DNA from: an uncultured Collinsella sp.
GTDB taxonomy: Bacteria; Actinomycetota; Coriobacteriia; Coriobacteriales; Coriobacteriaceae
Reading direction: 5' to 3'
DNA length: 12,056 nt
Assembly (NCBI GenBank): GCA_900550835.1
Contig: URTP01000054.1
Coordinates: forward strand, 1 to 12,056
Position numbers and translations under genes: made by a program. The notes beneath the pieces are model-generated. The model was not told where the DNA came from and made no database searches. It saw only the letters and a list, made by a program, of their open reading frames with translations. This document shows, piece after piece, positions 1 to 7,448 of this stretch. Position 1 is the stretch's first letter, and each line of letters begins with the position of its first letter.

Positions 1-9
1 GCCTTGCCC

Positions 10-1323
10 TTACGCTACGAAGAAGTAGACGGGGAAGGCAAGGGCTGCGATCCACATGAGCGGCTTGATCTTGGATGCCTCGCCCTTAAAGAGCGCGACG
101 ACCACGTAGGCGATAAAGCCCAGACCAATGCCGGCAGAGATGGAGTAGGTGAAGGGCACGCCGGCGACAATCATGAACGCCGGGAAGCCCTGCGACACGT
201 CGGACCAGTCGATCTCGGAGGCCTCGCTCATCATGAGGTAGCCGACGTAGACCAGAGCACCGCAGGTGGCGGCGCTGGAAACGATGGTGACGATGGGGGA
301 GAAGAACGCGGCGAGAATGAACAGCACGCCGGTGGTGACGGAGGTGAGGCCCGTGCGGCCACCGTCGGCAGCGCCAGAGGTGGACTCGACGAAGGTGGTG
401 ATGGAGGAGACGCCCATAAAGCCACCGGCAGCAGCGGCCACGGAGTCGACGACCAGGATGGGACGGATGTCCTCGACATTGCCGTCCTCGGTCAAGAACT
501 CGCCCTGCTTGGCGACGGCCATCGCGGTGCCCATGGTGTCGAAGAAGTCGCTCATGAGCAGCGAGAAGGCAACGACGAGCAGCATCGGGTCGGTCAGGAC
601 CTTCACGATGGCAAGGTTGCCGTCGGCAGTGCTGGCAAACGGGGCGCCGAAGGTCGAGAAGTCGAGCGGTGCGATGAGGCCCTCGGGAGCATGGGTGACG
701 CCCAGCGGGATTCCGGCGATAACGGCGACGATGATGCCGATGAGCAGCGAGCCCGGCACGTTGCGGGAAGCCAGGGCAACCGTCACGACGATGGAGATGA
801 TGCCGACGATAAAGGTGGGGGAGGCGATGTCGCCCAGGCCGACGAGCGTACCGGCGCCAGCGGTGATGATGCCGGCGTCGCACAGGCCGATCATGGCGAT
901 AAACAGGCCCAGACCCACCGAGATGGCGTGGCGCAGGACCACGGGGATGGCGTCCATGATGGCCTCGCGCAGGCCGCAAAGGACGAGCAGCAAGATGACG
1001 ATACCCTCGAGGAAGATAACGCTCATGGCGACGTGCCAGTCACCGCCGCACATGGTGGTGGTGATGCCCGCGATCATGGCGTTGATGCCCAGGCCTGAAG
1101 CGCAGGCGAGCGGGCGGTTTGCGAAGATGCCCATGCAGATGGTCATGATGCCGGCGCCCAGGCAGGTGGCGCAGGCGAGCGCTCCCGCATCAATGCCAGC
1201 GCCCGAGAGCACTGCGGGGTTGACGGCGATGATGTAGGCCATCGCCAGGAATGTTGTCAGTCCAGCGCGAAGTTCGGTCCCGATTGTGGACTTGCGCTCA
1301 CTGACGTGAAAAAGTTCGTCCAT
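10..1323 (-). CDS. NCS2 family purine permease (AzgA/PbuG-like)
   Basis: A 437-residue polytopic membrane protein of the NCS2 nucleobase permease family, adenine/guanine/hypoxanthine (AzgA/PbuG) branch; these import purine bases by proton symport. Branch-typical motifs are visible: NPAVLS (residues 35-40), GLGINA (77-82), then SDFFDTMGT and a later VESTSGAADGGRTGLT stretch that match the substrate-binding and half-helix regions of the family. Length fits the usual 430-480. I place the start at the ATG at 1321-1323, because AAGGAAAGG lies just upstream at a normal distance. An in-frame ATG 45 bases further upstream has no such site and adds a hydrophilic extension unlike the family. The gene is divergent from the deformylase-like gene. 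The leader is too short for a purine riboswitch. The family call is firm; the exact base transported is inferred. Confidence 0.93.
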   Translation of the reverse strand: MDELFHVSERKSTIGTELRAGLTTFLAMAYIIAVNPAVLSGAGIDAGALACATCLGAGIMTICMGIFANRPLACASGLGINAMIAGITTTMCGGDWHVAMSVIFLEGIVILLLVLCGLREAIMDAIPVVLRHAISVGLGLFIAMIGLCDAGIITAGAGTLVGLGDIASPTFIVGIISIVVTVALASRNVPGSLLIGIIVAVIAGIPLGVTHAPEGLIAPLDFSTFGAPFASTADGNLAIVKVLTDPMLLVVAFSLLMSDFFDTMGTAMAVAKQGEFLTEDGNVEDIRPILVVDSVAAAAGGFMGVSSITTFVESTSGAADGGRTGLTSVTTGVLFILAAFFSPIVTIVSSAATCGALVYVGYLMMSEASEIDWSDVSQGFPAFMIVAGVPFTYSISAGIGLGFIAYVVVALFKGEASKIKPLMWIAALAFPVYFFVA

Positions 1324-1378
1324 GCATACCCTTTCCTTGTTCGGCCCCGAGTTTAGGCCGATTGACACGAACTCATTT

Positions 1379-1384
1379 ACTATA
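1379..1384 (-). promoter_or_regulatory. Possible -10 box for the NCS2 permease
   Basis: TATAGT on the minus strand, about 56 bases upstream of the chosen ATG. No convincing -35 hexamer is seen at 16-18 bases. It would give a leader of roughly 45-50 nt. Weak call. Confidence 0.3.
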
Positions 1385-1477
1385 TCGCCTTTACAACCTT
1401 GCTGTTCCTCGCATGTTGATGTTCGGCGCTTTGTAACAGACGGACGGTATTTATCGCATGAAAATGTGTGGGTACCG

Positions 1478-1483
1478 TATACT
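1478..1483 (+). promoter_or_regulatory. Possible -10 box for the deformylase-like gene
   Basis: TATACT on the plus strand, 34 bases upstream of the start codon, one mismatch from the consensus. No good -35 hexamer is visible at the usual spacing, so this is a position-based suggestion only. Confidence 0.35.
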
Positions 1484-1516
1484 TAAGCGGTTACAACGAC
1501 CCCTATGGAGGAACGT

Positions 1517-1936
1517 ATGATTAAAGAGCTTTGCCACGACGAGGCTATCCTGTCCCAGCGTTGCGAGGTTGCGACCGTCGAGGACGAGTCGGTTGCTCAG
1601 GACCTGATCGATACCATCAAGTCGCTCGATGATGCCGGCTGCTTGGCCGCCAACCAGATCGGCGTTACCAAGAAGGTCTGCGTCTACCTGGACGACGCCG
1701 GCGAGCCCCACGTGCTCTACAACCCCCGTCTGGTGTTTGGCCTGGGCGCCAGCAAGATGGAGGAGAGCTGCCTGACGCACGAGGAGGCCACCAAGTCCAC
1801 GCGCTATATCAAGTGCAAGGTTGCCTTTGACCAGATCGTCGATGGCAAGATGCGCGAGCGCAAGCAGGACTTTGTGGGCTTCGAGGCGCAGATGGTCCAG
1901 CATATGATCGACCACTGTCTTGGAAAGTTGGTCTAA
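1517..1936 (+). CDS. Peptide deformylase-like protein lacking the catalytic Glu
   Basis: A 139-residue protein of the peptide deformylase fold, short like the roughly 136-residue deformylases of gut anaerobes. Deformylases remove the formyl group from nascent protein N-termini using a metal held by one Cys and two His. Motif I is intact (GCLAANQ, Gln47). Motif II reads ESCLT instead of EGCLS but keeps the metal-ligand Cys85. Motif III reads HMIDH instead of HEIDH: both His ligands (129, 133) are kept, but the catalytic Glu is Met130. It may therefore bind metal yet be inactive or do something else. I start at the ATG at 1517, because GGAGG at 1507-1511 sits five bases upstream; the in-frame ATG at 1505 overlaps that site. 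A terminator hairpin follows, suggesting a single-gene unit. The fold is confident; enzyme activity is doubtful. Confidence 0.85.
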   Translation: MIKELCHDEAILSQRCEVATVEDESVAQDLIDTIKSLDDAGCLAANQIGVTKKVCVYLDDAGEPHVLYNPRLVFGLGASKMEESCLTHEEATKSTRYIKCKVAFDQIVDGKMRERKQDFVGFEAQMVQHMIDHCLGKLV

Positions 1937-1938
1937 GG

Positions 1939-1972
1939 GGACCAAAGCACCGCACTTCGTCTCTTTTGGTCC
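1939..1972 (+). other. Inverted repeat overlapping the following terminator
   Basis: GGACCAAA (1939-1946) and TTTGGTCC (1965-1972) form an 8-bp stem with an 18-base loop directly after the stop codon. Its 3' arm shares bases 1969-1972 with the base of the stronger hairpin that follows, so the two full structures compete. Confidence 0.5.
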
Positions 1973-2010
1973 GGGCGTGACATTGTTGTCATGTCCGGGC
2001 TTTTGTGTTT
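1969..2010 (+). terminator. Rho-independent terminator after the deformylase-like gene
   Basis: A 14-bp stem (1969-1982 with 1987-2000, loop TTGT) followed by a T-rich run (TTTTGTGTTT). Three of the pairs are G·T wobbles that work as G·U in plus-strand RNA, which fits termination of the rightward transcript. It isolates the bile salt hydrolase downstream. Confidence 0.8.
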
Positions 2011-2067
2011 AGCGCCTTTTTGTTTGGTGACAATAACCTTAGCAGGACCGTAAAGCTAGGAGGCGCT

Positions 2068-3033
2068 ATGTGCACGAGCATTCGATTTACCGATAATTCT
2101 GGCCACATGTATCTGGGCCGCAACCTCGACTGGAGCTTTGACTACGGCCAACAGGTTCGCGTGATGCCGCGCGGGTTCCACATTCCGTATTCGTTTATCG
2201 ACGATGCGTCGGCGGCACACGCGGTAATCGGCATGTGCATCGATTACAAGAACTATCCCATGTTTTTCGACTGTGGTAACGATGCGGGTCTGGCTGTGGC
2301 GGGGCTCAACTTTCCCGGCTATGCCGAGTATGCCGAGGGCCCTGTCGACGGCAAGAACAATATCGCGGCCTATGAGTTTCCCCTGTGGGTGGCAGCGACG
2401 TTCTCGACGGTCGATGAGGTCGAGGCCGCGCTGCGCGACACGGTGATTGTCGCCAAATCTGCCGGAGAGGGGCTGGGCGTGTCGCTGCTCCATTGGATTA
2501 TCGGCGACAGCCAGCGCAGCATCGTGGTCGAGATGATGGCTGACGGCCTGCATGTATACGACGATCCGGTCGACACCCTTGCCAACCAGCCGACCTTCCC
2601 GTGGCACATGGAAAACCTGCGCACCTATACCCCCGCCACAAGCGATTTTCCGCAGACGGCGACATGGCGTGGCGCCGAGCTTAAGCCCTATGGAGCCGGT
2701 GCCGGCATGCGCGGCATTCCGGGCGATTGCTATTCGCCGAGCCGTTTTGTAAAGGCGGCGTACCTCAATGCCAATTACCCGCAAAAGGAGAGCGAGACCG
2801 AAAACGTCGTTCGCATGTTCCGCTCGCTCGAGGGCGTGGTGATGATTGAGGGGGCGTCCAGGATGGGCGATGGCAAGTTCGAGAAGACTATCTATACCGG
2901 ATGCTTTAGCGCGCGCACGGGCAATTATTACTACGCGATGTATGGGGATCCGTCGATTCGTTACGTGAGCCTGATGGATGCCGAGGGCGCGAGCCCCGAT
3001 AGGCTCGTGGTTCCCGAGCCGCGTCGTTCGTAG
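2068..3033 (+). CDS. bsh: Bile salt hydrolase (choloylglycine hydrolase family)
   Basis: A 321-residue Ntn-hydrolase of the choloylglycine hydrolase / penicillin V acylase family. Bile salt hydrolases cut glycine or taurine from conjugated bile salts in the cytoplasm, aiding bile tolerance in the gut. The start ATG at 2068 is fixed by AGGAGG at 2058-2063 and by the following Cys2, which becomes the N-terminal nucleophile once Met is removed. An upstream in-frame GTG at 2005 would bury this Cys and lies in the terminator. Family active-site residues are all in place: Cys2, Arg18 and Asp21 (GRNLDW), Asn81 (GLNFPGYAEY), Asn173 (ANQPTF) and Arg226 (SPSRF). Asn81, where penicillin V acylases usually have Tyr, favours bile salts as substrate. 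No signal peptide, as expected. It should have its own promoter between 2001 and 2057, but I see no clear hexamers there. Glycine versus taurine preference cannot be read from the sequence. Confidence 0.93.
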   Translation: MCTSIRFTDNSGHMYLGRNLDWSFDYGQQVRVMPRGFHIPYSFIDDASAAHAVIGMCIDYKNYPMFFDCGNDAGLAVAGLNFPGYAEYAEGPVDGKNNIAAYEFPLWVAATFSTVDEVEAALRDTVIVAKSAGEGLGVSLLHWIIGDSQRSIVVEMMADGLHVYDDPVDTLANQPTFPWHMENLRTYTPATSDFPQTATWRGAELKPYGAGAGMRGIPGDCYSPSRFVKAAYLNANYPQKESETENVVRMFRSLEGVVMIEGASRMGDGKFEKTIYTGCFSARTGNYYYAMYGDPSIRYVSLMDAEGASPDRLVVPEPRRS

Positions 3034-3056
3034 CTCACTGGTCCGTTGCGACATAA

Positions 3057-3092
3057 AACGGCCTCGCACCTCCTATGAGATGCGAGGCCGTT
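3057..3092. terminator. Bidirectional terminator between bsh and kup
   Basis: A 12-bp perfect stem, AACGGCCTCGCA (3057-3068) with TGCGAGGCCGTT (3081-3092). The loop can add a three-pair CTC/GAG helix around CTAT after one mismatch. Placed between two convergent genes; the minus-strand side runs into TTTTATGT and the plus side into TTGTCGT, so it probably serves both, better for kup. Confidence 0.82.
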
Positions 3093-3114
3093 GTCGTCAA
3101 TGGCTGGTGGCGTG

Positions 3115-5343
3115 TTAGAAGTTGGCGTCGTTGAACTGGGTGCTCTCGAGTCCGTCGAGTTGCTGTTCGGGCGTATCGGCGACGCTCTCGAGCAGCTCGG
3201 TGGGATCGACGTTCATGCTCTTGCCGGCCTCGTTGCCGTTGACCAAGTCGTCCGAGAAGATGTCGACCTCCATTTCCTCGGCCTCTTCGATCTGAACCTC
3301 GAGCGGCACCTGGGTGCGCACAAGTTTGACGGCCGGGCGCATGCGGGCAAAGAGCGGTACGTACTCAATGATGATGGCCGAGTTCTCGAGACCGTACCAG
3401 CGTGCCGGGCTTCCGCAGGCGCGGCGGACGGCGTACTTGATGGCCATCACGCGGTGGTCATTGCGGTTGATGTCCGTTTCGGGGGCAAGCATCTTGCACA
3501 GCATGCAAAAGCGGAAGTCACCTACGTTGCCGCGCGTCTCGTAGATGGAGTAGGTGTGATGTTGCGGCGGCAGCTCGCCCGATGCCATCAAGTCGCCGAC
3601 GATCTGACGCAGATAGGCGTTGACGCGCTGGTTGACCTTAAAGCCCAGGTCCAGGCGCACGCGGAACAAAAAGTCCGTGCCAAAGGTCTCGACGGAATAC
3701 TCGTGCGTATAGGGTTCGTCGGTAACGTGCACGTTGATGAACCAATATGCCTTGGCGCGCTTGGGGTGCTTGTCCAGGATGGAATAGAGCACGTCGCGGT
3801 CGAGTGTGAGCGGGTCGGGGCTGTTGGTGAGAAATACCAGATTGTCGGCGAGCACGGGATAGGTCTCGTCATTGCGCAGGCGATTGAGCTGGTCGATGTA
3901 CTTGGAGACGGGCAGCAGAATCGTCTGCGTGCGCTCGATGGCGGTGCCGCGACGCCACACATACATAAGGCCAAACAGCAGTGCGGCCAAGAAGATCATC
4001 ACATAGCCGCCGTCAAAGAACATGGTGAGGCACGAGGCGAAAAAGCACAGCTCAATGGCGCCGAAGAGCAGGGCGAAGACGCAGGCGCCCAGCTTGTGCT
4101 TGAGAATGCCGGCGATATAGCTCGTCAAAAGCGTGGTGGTCATAAGCATGGTCACGGTAATGGCGAGGCCGTAGGCACTCTCCATGCGCTCGGAGTTTTG
4201 GAACAGCAGCACGATGAAGATGCAGCCGACCCACATGATGTTATTGACGAGCGGAATATAGAGCTGGCCCTTGGTGTCGCTGGGGTAGTGGATGCGCAGG
4301 TGCGGCATAAGGTTGAGGCGCGTTGCCTCGGATACCAGCGAGAACGAGCCGGTGATGAGCGCCTGTGAGGCGATGATGGCCGCCACGGCCGAAAGCACGA
4401 TGGCAAACGGGCGTAGGGGCTCGGGGAGCATCATATAGAACGGGTTGACGATATCCATCGCGAGCATCTGGGGGTTGGAGTTATTGGCGAGCAGCCAAGC
4501 TCCCTGACCCAGATAGTTGAGGATAAGGGCCGCCTTAACAAATGGCCAGGATGCATAGATGTTTGCCTTGCCCACGTGGCCCATGTCCGAGTAGAGTGCC
4601 TCGGCACCGGTTGTCGACAGGAAGACAAAGCCGAGCACCATAATGCCCGAATGGTTGATGGGCGAGAACAGGAACATAATGCCGCGGATGGGGTTGAGCG
4701 CGCGCAAGATGGACAGGTTGCCGAGCATGTTGAACAGACCGGCGCCTGCCAGGAACAGGAACCACAGCGTCATGAGCGGGCCGAAGAGCTTGCCGATTGA
4801 CGAGGTGCCGGCGCGCTGCATGGCAAATAGGCCGCAGATAATGATGATGGTGATGATGATGACGTTGGTCTGGCCGTCGCCCAGCAGCGCATGGCCCCAT
4901 TCGATGGTGCGTAGACCCTCGATGGCTGTGGTGACCGTGACGGCGGGGGTGAGGATGCCGTCGGCGAGCAGCGCCGCGCCGCCGATCATGGCGGGCAGAA
5001 TCAGCCATGGTGCCACCTTGCGTACGAGGCTGAACAGGGCGAAGATGCCGCCTTCGTTGTGGTTGTCGGCCTTCATGGCGATTACCACGTACTTGACCGT
5101 GGTCACGAGCGTCATGGTCCAGATGACGAGCGAAAGCGCGCCCAGGATCATGTCCTCGCTGACGGTACCGATGCCGCCGTTGTTGGCGACGATTGATTTC
5201 ATGGTGTACATAGGGCTCGTGCCGATGTCGCCATAGACGACGCCGAGCGTTACGAGCAGCATGCCAGCGGAGAGGGGGATGGCTCCGTGCCCGCCTTGCC
5301 CGCGCTGGTCTTGGAGGTTTGCCTCCAGTTTGTTGTGTGCCAC
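3115..5343 (-). CDS. kup: Kup potassium uptake protein
   Basis: A 742-residue K+ transporter of the KUP/HAK/KT family, which brings potassium in with protons across the cytoplasmic membrane. The N-terminal signature GVVYGDIGTSP is at residues 34-44. About 12 hydrophobic segments run to near residue 463, followed by a roughly 280-residue cytoplasmic domain with Kup-typical blocks (LTNSPDPLT, FGTDFLFRVRL). Residues 684-742 form an acidic, low-complexity tail; the total is about 120 longer than the 622-residue E. coli Kup. I choose the GTG at 5341-5343 as start because AAGGGAG sits five bases upstream. The in-frame ATG at 5359-5361 adds six residues and lacks a ribosome binding site, but remains possible. 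Some Gram-positive Kup proteins are inhibited by c-di-AMP; the short leader here leaves no room for a c-di-AMP riboswitch. Single gene, convergent with bsh. Confidence 0.94.
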   Translation of the reverse strand: MAHNKLEANLQDQRGQGGHGAIPLSAGMLLVTLGVVYGDIGTSPMYTMKSIVANNGGIGTVSEDMILGALSLVIWTMTLVTTVKYVVIAMKADNHNEGGIFALFSLVRKVAPWLILPAMIGGAALLADGILTPAVTVTTAIEGLRTIEWGHALLGDGQTNVIIITIIIICGLFAMQRAGTSSIGKLFGPLMTLWFLFLAGAGLFNMLGNLSILRALNPIRGIMFLFSPINHSGIMVLGFVFLSTTGAEALYSDMGHVGKANIYASWPFVKAALILNYLGQGAWLLANNSNPQMLAMDIVNPFYMMLPEPLRPFAIVLSAVAAIIASQALITGSFSLVSEATRLNLMPHLRIHYPSDTKGQLYIPLVNNIMWVGCIFIVLLFQNSERMESAYGLAITVTMLMTTTLLTSYIAGILKHKLGACVFALLFGAIELCFFASCLTMFFDGGYVMIFLAALLFGLMYVWRRGTAIERTQTILLPVSKYIDQLNRLRNDETYPVLADNLVFLTNSPDPLTLDRDVLYSILDKHPKRAKAYWFINVHVTDEPYTHEYSVETFGTDFLFRVRLDLGFKVNQRVNAYLRQIVGDLMASGELPPQHHTYSIYETRGNVGDFRFCMLCKMLAPETDINRNDHRVMAIKYAVRRACGSPARWYGLENSAIIIEYVPLFARMRPAVKLVRTQVPLEVQIEEAEEMEVDIFSDDLVNGNEAGKSMNVDPTELLESVADTPEQQLDGLESTQFNDANF

Positions 5344-5398
5344 GAGGACTCCCTTAGACATCCGGTTATCTGTCTAGGACAAAAAACTTTATGCCGTC

Positions 5399-5404
5399 TT
5401 TATA
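5399..5404 (-). promoter_or_regulatory. Possible -10 box for kup
   Basis: TATAAA on the minus strand, about 55 bases before the GTG start, in an AT-rich patch. No good -35 hexamer is seen, which would fit activator dependence, but the call rests on the -10 alone. Confidence 0.35.
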
Positions 5405-5442
5405 CATACAAGAGCAGTTTGGCACATCGGGTTATTTTAGAC

Positions 5443-5466
5443 AATAATCCTCAGCTGGGGATTATT
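5443..5466. repeat. 24-bp near-perfect palindrome upstream of kup
   Basis: Arms AATAATCC (5443-5450) and GGATTATT (5459-5466) flank a central CAGCTG; 11 of 12 position pairs are symmetric. It lies about 40-60 bases upstream of the kup -10 candidate and 35 bases past the stop of the EamA gene. No T-run follows on the minus strand, so it looks more like a protein binding site than a terminator, though an RNA hairpin ending the EamA message is possible. Confidence 0.45.
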
Positions 5467-5500
5467 TATCTACGCAGGTAGCATTTCAAAGCAGGGGCTT

Positions 5501-6412
5501 TTAAGCACGTGCTATCTGGGCGATGCCAGCCTTGACGTTTGCGCGTTTGCCGGCGAGTTCGCAAAAGAGCGCGCCGCCGATGATAAGCGCGGCGCCCATC
5601 AGGCGGACCGGTGTTATGGCTTCACCCAAAAGGGCGGCCGAGAACACGACCGCCGAAAGCGGCTCGAGGTAGCCGACGACGGCGACGGTCTGGACGGGCA
5701 GCTTGGCGACGGCGCTAAAGTAGAGCAGGCAACCAATGCCGGTGTTGACGACGCCGAGCATAGCGACGGCGCGCCAATCAATACTGGCGGCGACGCCGGC
5801 GGACAGGAATGAGGGAGCGCCCTGCGTGATAAGTGTGAGGGCCAGCGCGGTCACAAAGGCGGCGCTCACCTGGAGCGTGGAGTTCTCGAGGCCTTCGATG
5901 TGTGGCGCACCCTTGCTAGCGATGACCATCAATGCGTAGCAGAAGGCCGAGACGATGCCGCAGACAATACCCGCAATGGGCATATTGCCGCCTAGACCTT
6001 GTGCCGCAATGAGAAAAGCACCGCAGGCGACGGCGATAAAGCCGGCGATTTTGCTGCCGGTCAGCTTTTCGCCAAAAATGAGCGGGGAGAGGGCCATAAC
6101 GATGATGGGGCCACAGTAATACAACAGCGAGGAGATACCAACGCCGATCGTCTGATAGGCGCGGAACAGGAAAATCCAGCTGGCGCCCAGCGCGGCGCCC
6201 GAGACGATGAGCGCTGCGGCCTCGCGGGGGCGAGACGGAGCCTGCAGGTTATGGCGCTTGGTTATGAAGAGGATGGCGGCAAGGGTGAGAGCGCCCAAAA
6301 ACGTGCGCAACAGTACGATATCGGAGCTCGGCAGCGCGATGGCAGCGGCGATGATGCCGTTGGAGCCAAACAATAGCAATGCTGCTAAGTACGTAAACAA
6401 TCCGTTGTTCAT
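5501..6412 (-). CDS. EamA-family (DMT superfamily) exporter
   Basis: A 303-residue protein of the drug/metabolite transporter superfamily with two tandem EamA domains (about residues 7-140 and 150-286) and roughly ten hydrophobic segments; length is typical. Family features include the LLRTFLGAL stretch in helix 2 and the LEPLSAVVFSAALLGE motif in the second repeat. Members export amino acids, metabolites or drugs; the substrate here cannot be told. The start ATG at 6410-6412 has GAGGGG ten bases upstream, a rather long spacing, with no better in-frame start. It is divergent from a LysR regulator across 118 bases, a common regulator-exporter pairing, so it is probably that regulator's target. 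Confidence 0.9.
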   Translation of the reverse strand: MNNGLFTYLAALLLFGSNGIIAAAIALPSSDIVLLRTFLGALTLAAILFITKRHNLQAPSRPREAAALIVSGAALGASWIFLFRAYQTIGVGISSLLYYCGPIIVMALSPLIFGEKLTGSKIAGFIAVACGAFLIAAQGLGGNMPIAGIVCGIVSAFCYALMVIASKGAPHIEGLENSTLQVSAAFVTALALTLITQGAPSFLSAGVAASIDWRAVAMLGVVNTGIGCLLYFSAVAKLPVQTVAVVGYLEPLSAVVFSAALLGEAITPVRLMGAALIIGGALFCELAGKRANVKAGIAQIARA

Positions 6413-6441
6413 GTGCTGACATCCCCTCTATATCCGAGCAT

Positions 6442-6458
6442 GTTCACTATGGGTGAAC
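6442..6458. promoter_or_regulatory. LysR-box operator between EamA gene and LysR regulator
   Basis: Perfect inverted repeat GTTCAC (6442-6447), five-base spacer, GTGAAC (6453-6458). It contains the T-N11-A pattern of LysR boxes (T6444, A6456). It overlaps a possible minus-strand -10 (CATAGT, 6446-6451) for the EamA gene and lies about 22 bases upstream of the -10 box of the LysR gene, so one bound regulator could affect both. Confidence 0.6.
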
Positions 6459-6479
6459 TGGCTTTAGAAGAAAAGCGAA

Positions 6480-6485
6480 TATAAT
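6480..6485 (+). promoter_or_regulatory. -10 box for the LysR gene
   Basis: Perfect TATAAT on the plus strand, 45 bases before the start codon. There is no good -35 match, and the LysR-box palindrome lies immediately upstream of where it would be, consistent with autoregulation. Confidence 0.55.
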
Positions 6486-6530
6486 GCATGGATAACATGA
6501 CAAAAACTCATGTAAAGGTGGAGGGGTGCC

Positions 6531-7388
6531 GTGGAAACGAATATTCAAAAGATGCAGGTGCTGCTCGAGACGGTGCGTGCCGGCAGTTTTACGCGCGCCG
6601 CCGAGCGGCTGAGCTATTCGCAGTCGGGCGTGAGCCGCATGGTGGGCGACCTTGAGACCGATTGGGGTTTTAAGGTGCTCGACCGCAGCCGCGAGGGTGT
6701 GGTGCTTTCTGCCGATGGGCGGCAGATCATGCCGGCGGTTGAGGCGCTCTGCGAGGAGTTTGGCCGCCTGCAGCGACACGTGGACGAGATGCGTGGGCTC
6801 ATGCGCGGCAAGATCTGCATTGGTACGTTTTCGAGTGTGGCGACCCACGTGCTGCCACCGGTCATTGCGCGTTTTCGCGCCGATCACCCGGACGTCGATT
6901 ATGAGTTGCTGATGGGCGATTACTCAGAGATTGAACAATGGGTGGCGGAGGGGCGCTGCGACCTGGGCTTTATCCCGCGTGAGCCCCGAGAAAACGGCAT
7001 GGCATCACGGTCTTTAGTGTGTGATGAGCTGATGGCGGTGGTGCCGACAGATTCGTTGCTTGCCACGGCGGAGTTCGTCTCTCTTACCGATTTGGCAAGA
7101 GAGCAGTTTATTCTGCTGGAACGGGGTACCGATGATGAGATTACGCCGCTATTCCGTCGGGCGGGGCTGGCGGTGCGCTCAAAACTGTCGACTTGGGATG
7201 ACTATGCGATTATGGCTATGGTCGAGGATGGCCTGGGCGTGAGCATTCTTCCCGCGCTCATCTTGCGTCGCTGCCAGTTCGATGTTGCTGTGCGTCCGCT
7301 CGAGGGGCATCCCCATCGGCAGATCAACGCCATATATCGAACGGCCGATGTTTCGCTTGCCGCCGCTCGTTTCCTCGAATACCTCTAA
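6531..7388 (+). CDS. LysR-type transcriptional regulator
   Basis: A 285-residue LysR-family regulator. The N-terminal winged helix-turn-helix covers about residues 8-66 with the typical VRAGSFTRAAERLSYSQSGVSR block, followed by a linker helix and a periplasmic-binding-protein-like effector domain from about residue 90 to the end (GKICIGTFSSVA marks its start; EDGLGVSILP is the usual late motif). Length is slightly under the typical 290-310. The start is the GTG at 6531, with GGAGGGG at 6520-6526 four bases upstream. It is divergent from the EamA exporter and shares the intervening LysR-box palindrome, so it most likely controls the exporter and itself in response to an unknown small molecule. 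No strong terminator follows, only a T-rich run near 7438-7447. Confidence 0.93.
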   Translation: METNIQKMQVLLETVRAGSFTRAAERLSYSQSGVSRMVGDLETDWGFKVLDRSREGVVLSADGRQIMPAVEALCEEFGRLQRHVDEMRGLMRGKICIGTFSSVATHVLPPVIARFRADHPDVDYELLMGDYSEIEQWVAEGRCDLGFIPREPRENGMASRSLVCDELMAVVPTDSLLATAEFVSLTDLAREQFILLERGTDDEITPLFRRAGLAVRSKLSTWDDYAIMAMVEDGLGVSILPALILRRCQFDVAVRPLEGHPHRQINAIYRTADVSLAAARFLEYL

Positions 7389-7448
7389 ATGCGTGCACGT
7401 CGTTATCGCCTTGGGATAAATCTCGAGGTCTTGCTCATTTTATTTTTG

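Noticed and set aside
4..1098. Long plus-strand open frame opposite the NCS2 permease
   Set aside because: Composition is dominated by Gly, Asp, His and Glu, as expected when GC-rich transporter codons are read on the opposite strand; no ribosome binding site or recognisable domain.
1324..1378. Purine riboswitch ahead of the NCS2 permease
   Set aside because: The leader is only about 50 nt and lacks the three-way junction and conserved loops of the purine aptamer.
3091..4368. Long plus-strand open frame opposite kup
   Set aside because: Antisense shadow of the Kup C-terminal half; no ribosome binding site, and its start lies in the terminator hairpin.
5362..5442. c-di-AMP (ydaO) riboswitch ahead of kup
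   Set aside because: The available leader is far too short for this aptamer and no matching conserved stretches are visible.
7389..7447. Terminator for the LysR gene
   Set aside because: TTATC/GATAA and GAG/CTC pairings near a T-rich run are too weak to call a stem; the T-run could equally belong to the next promoter region.
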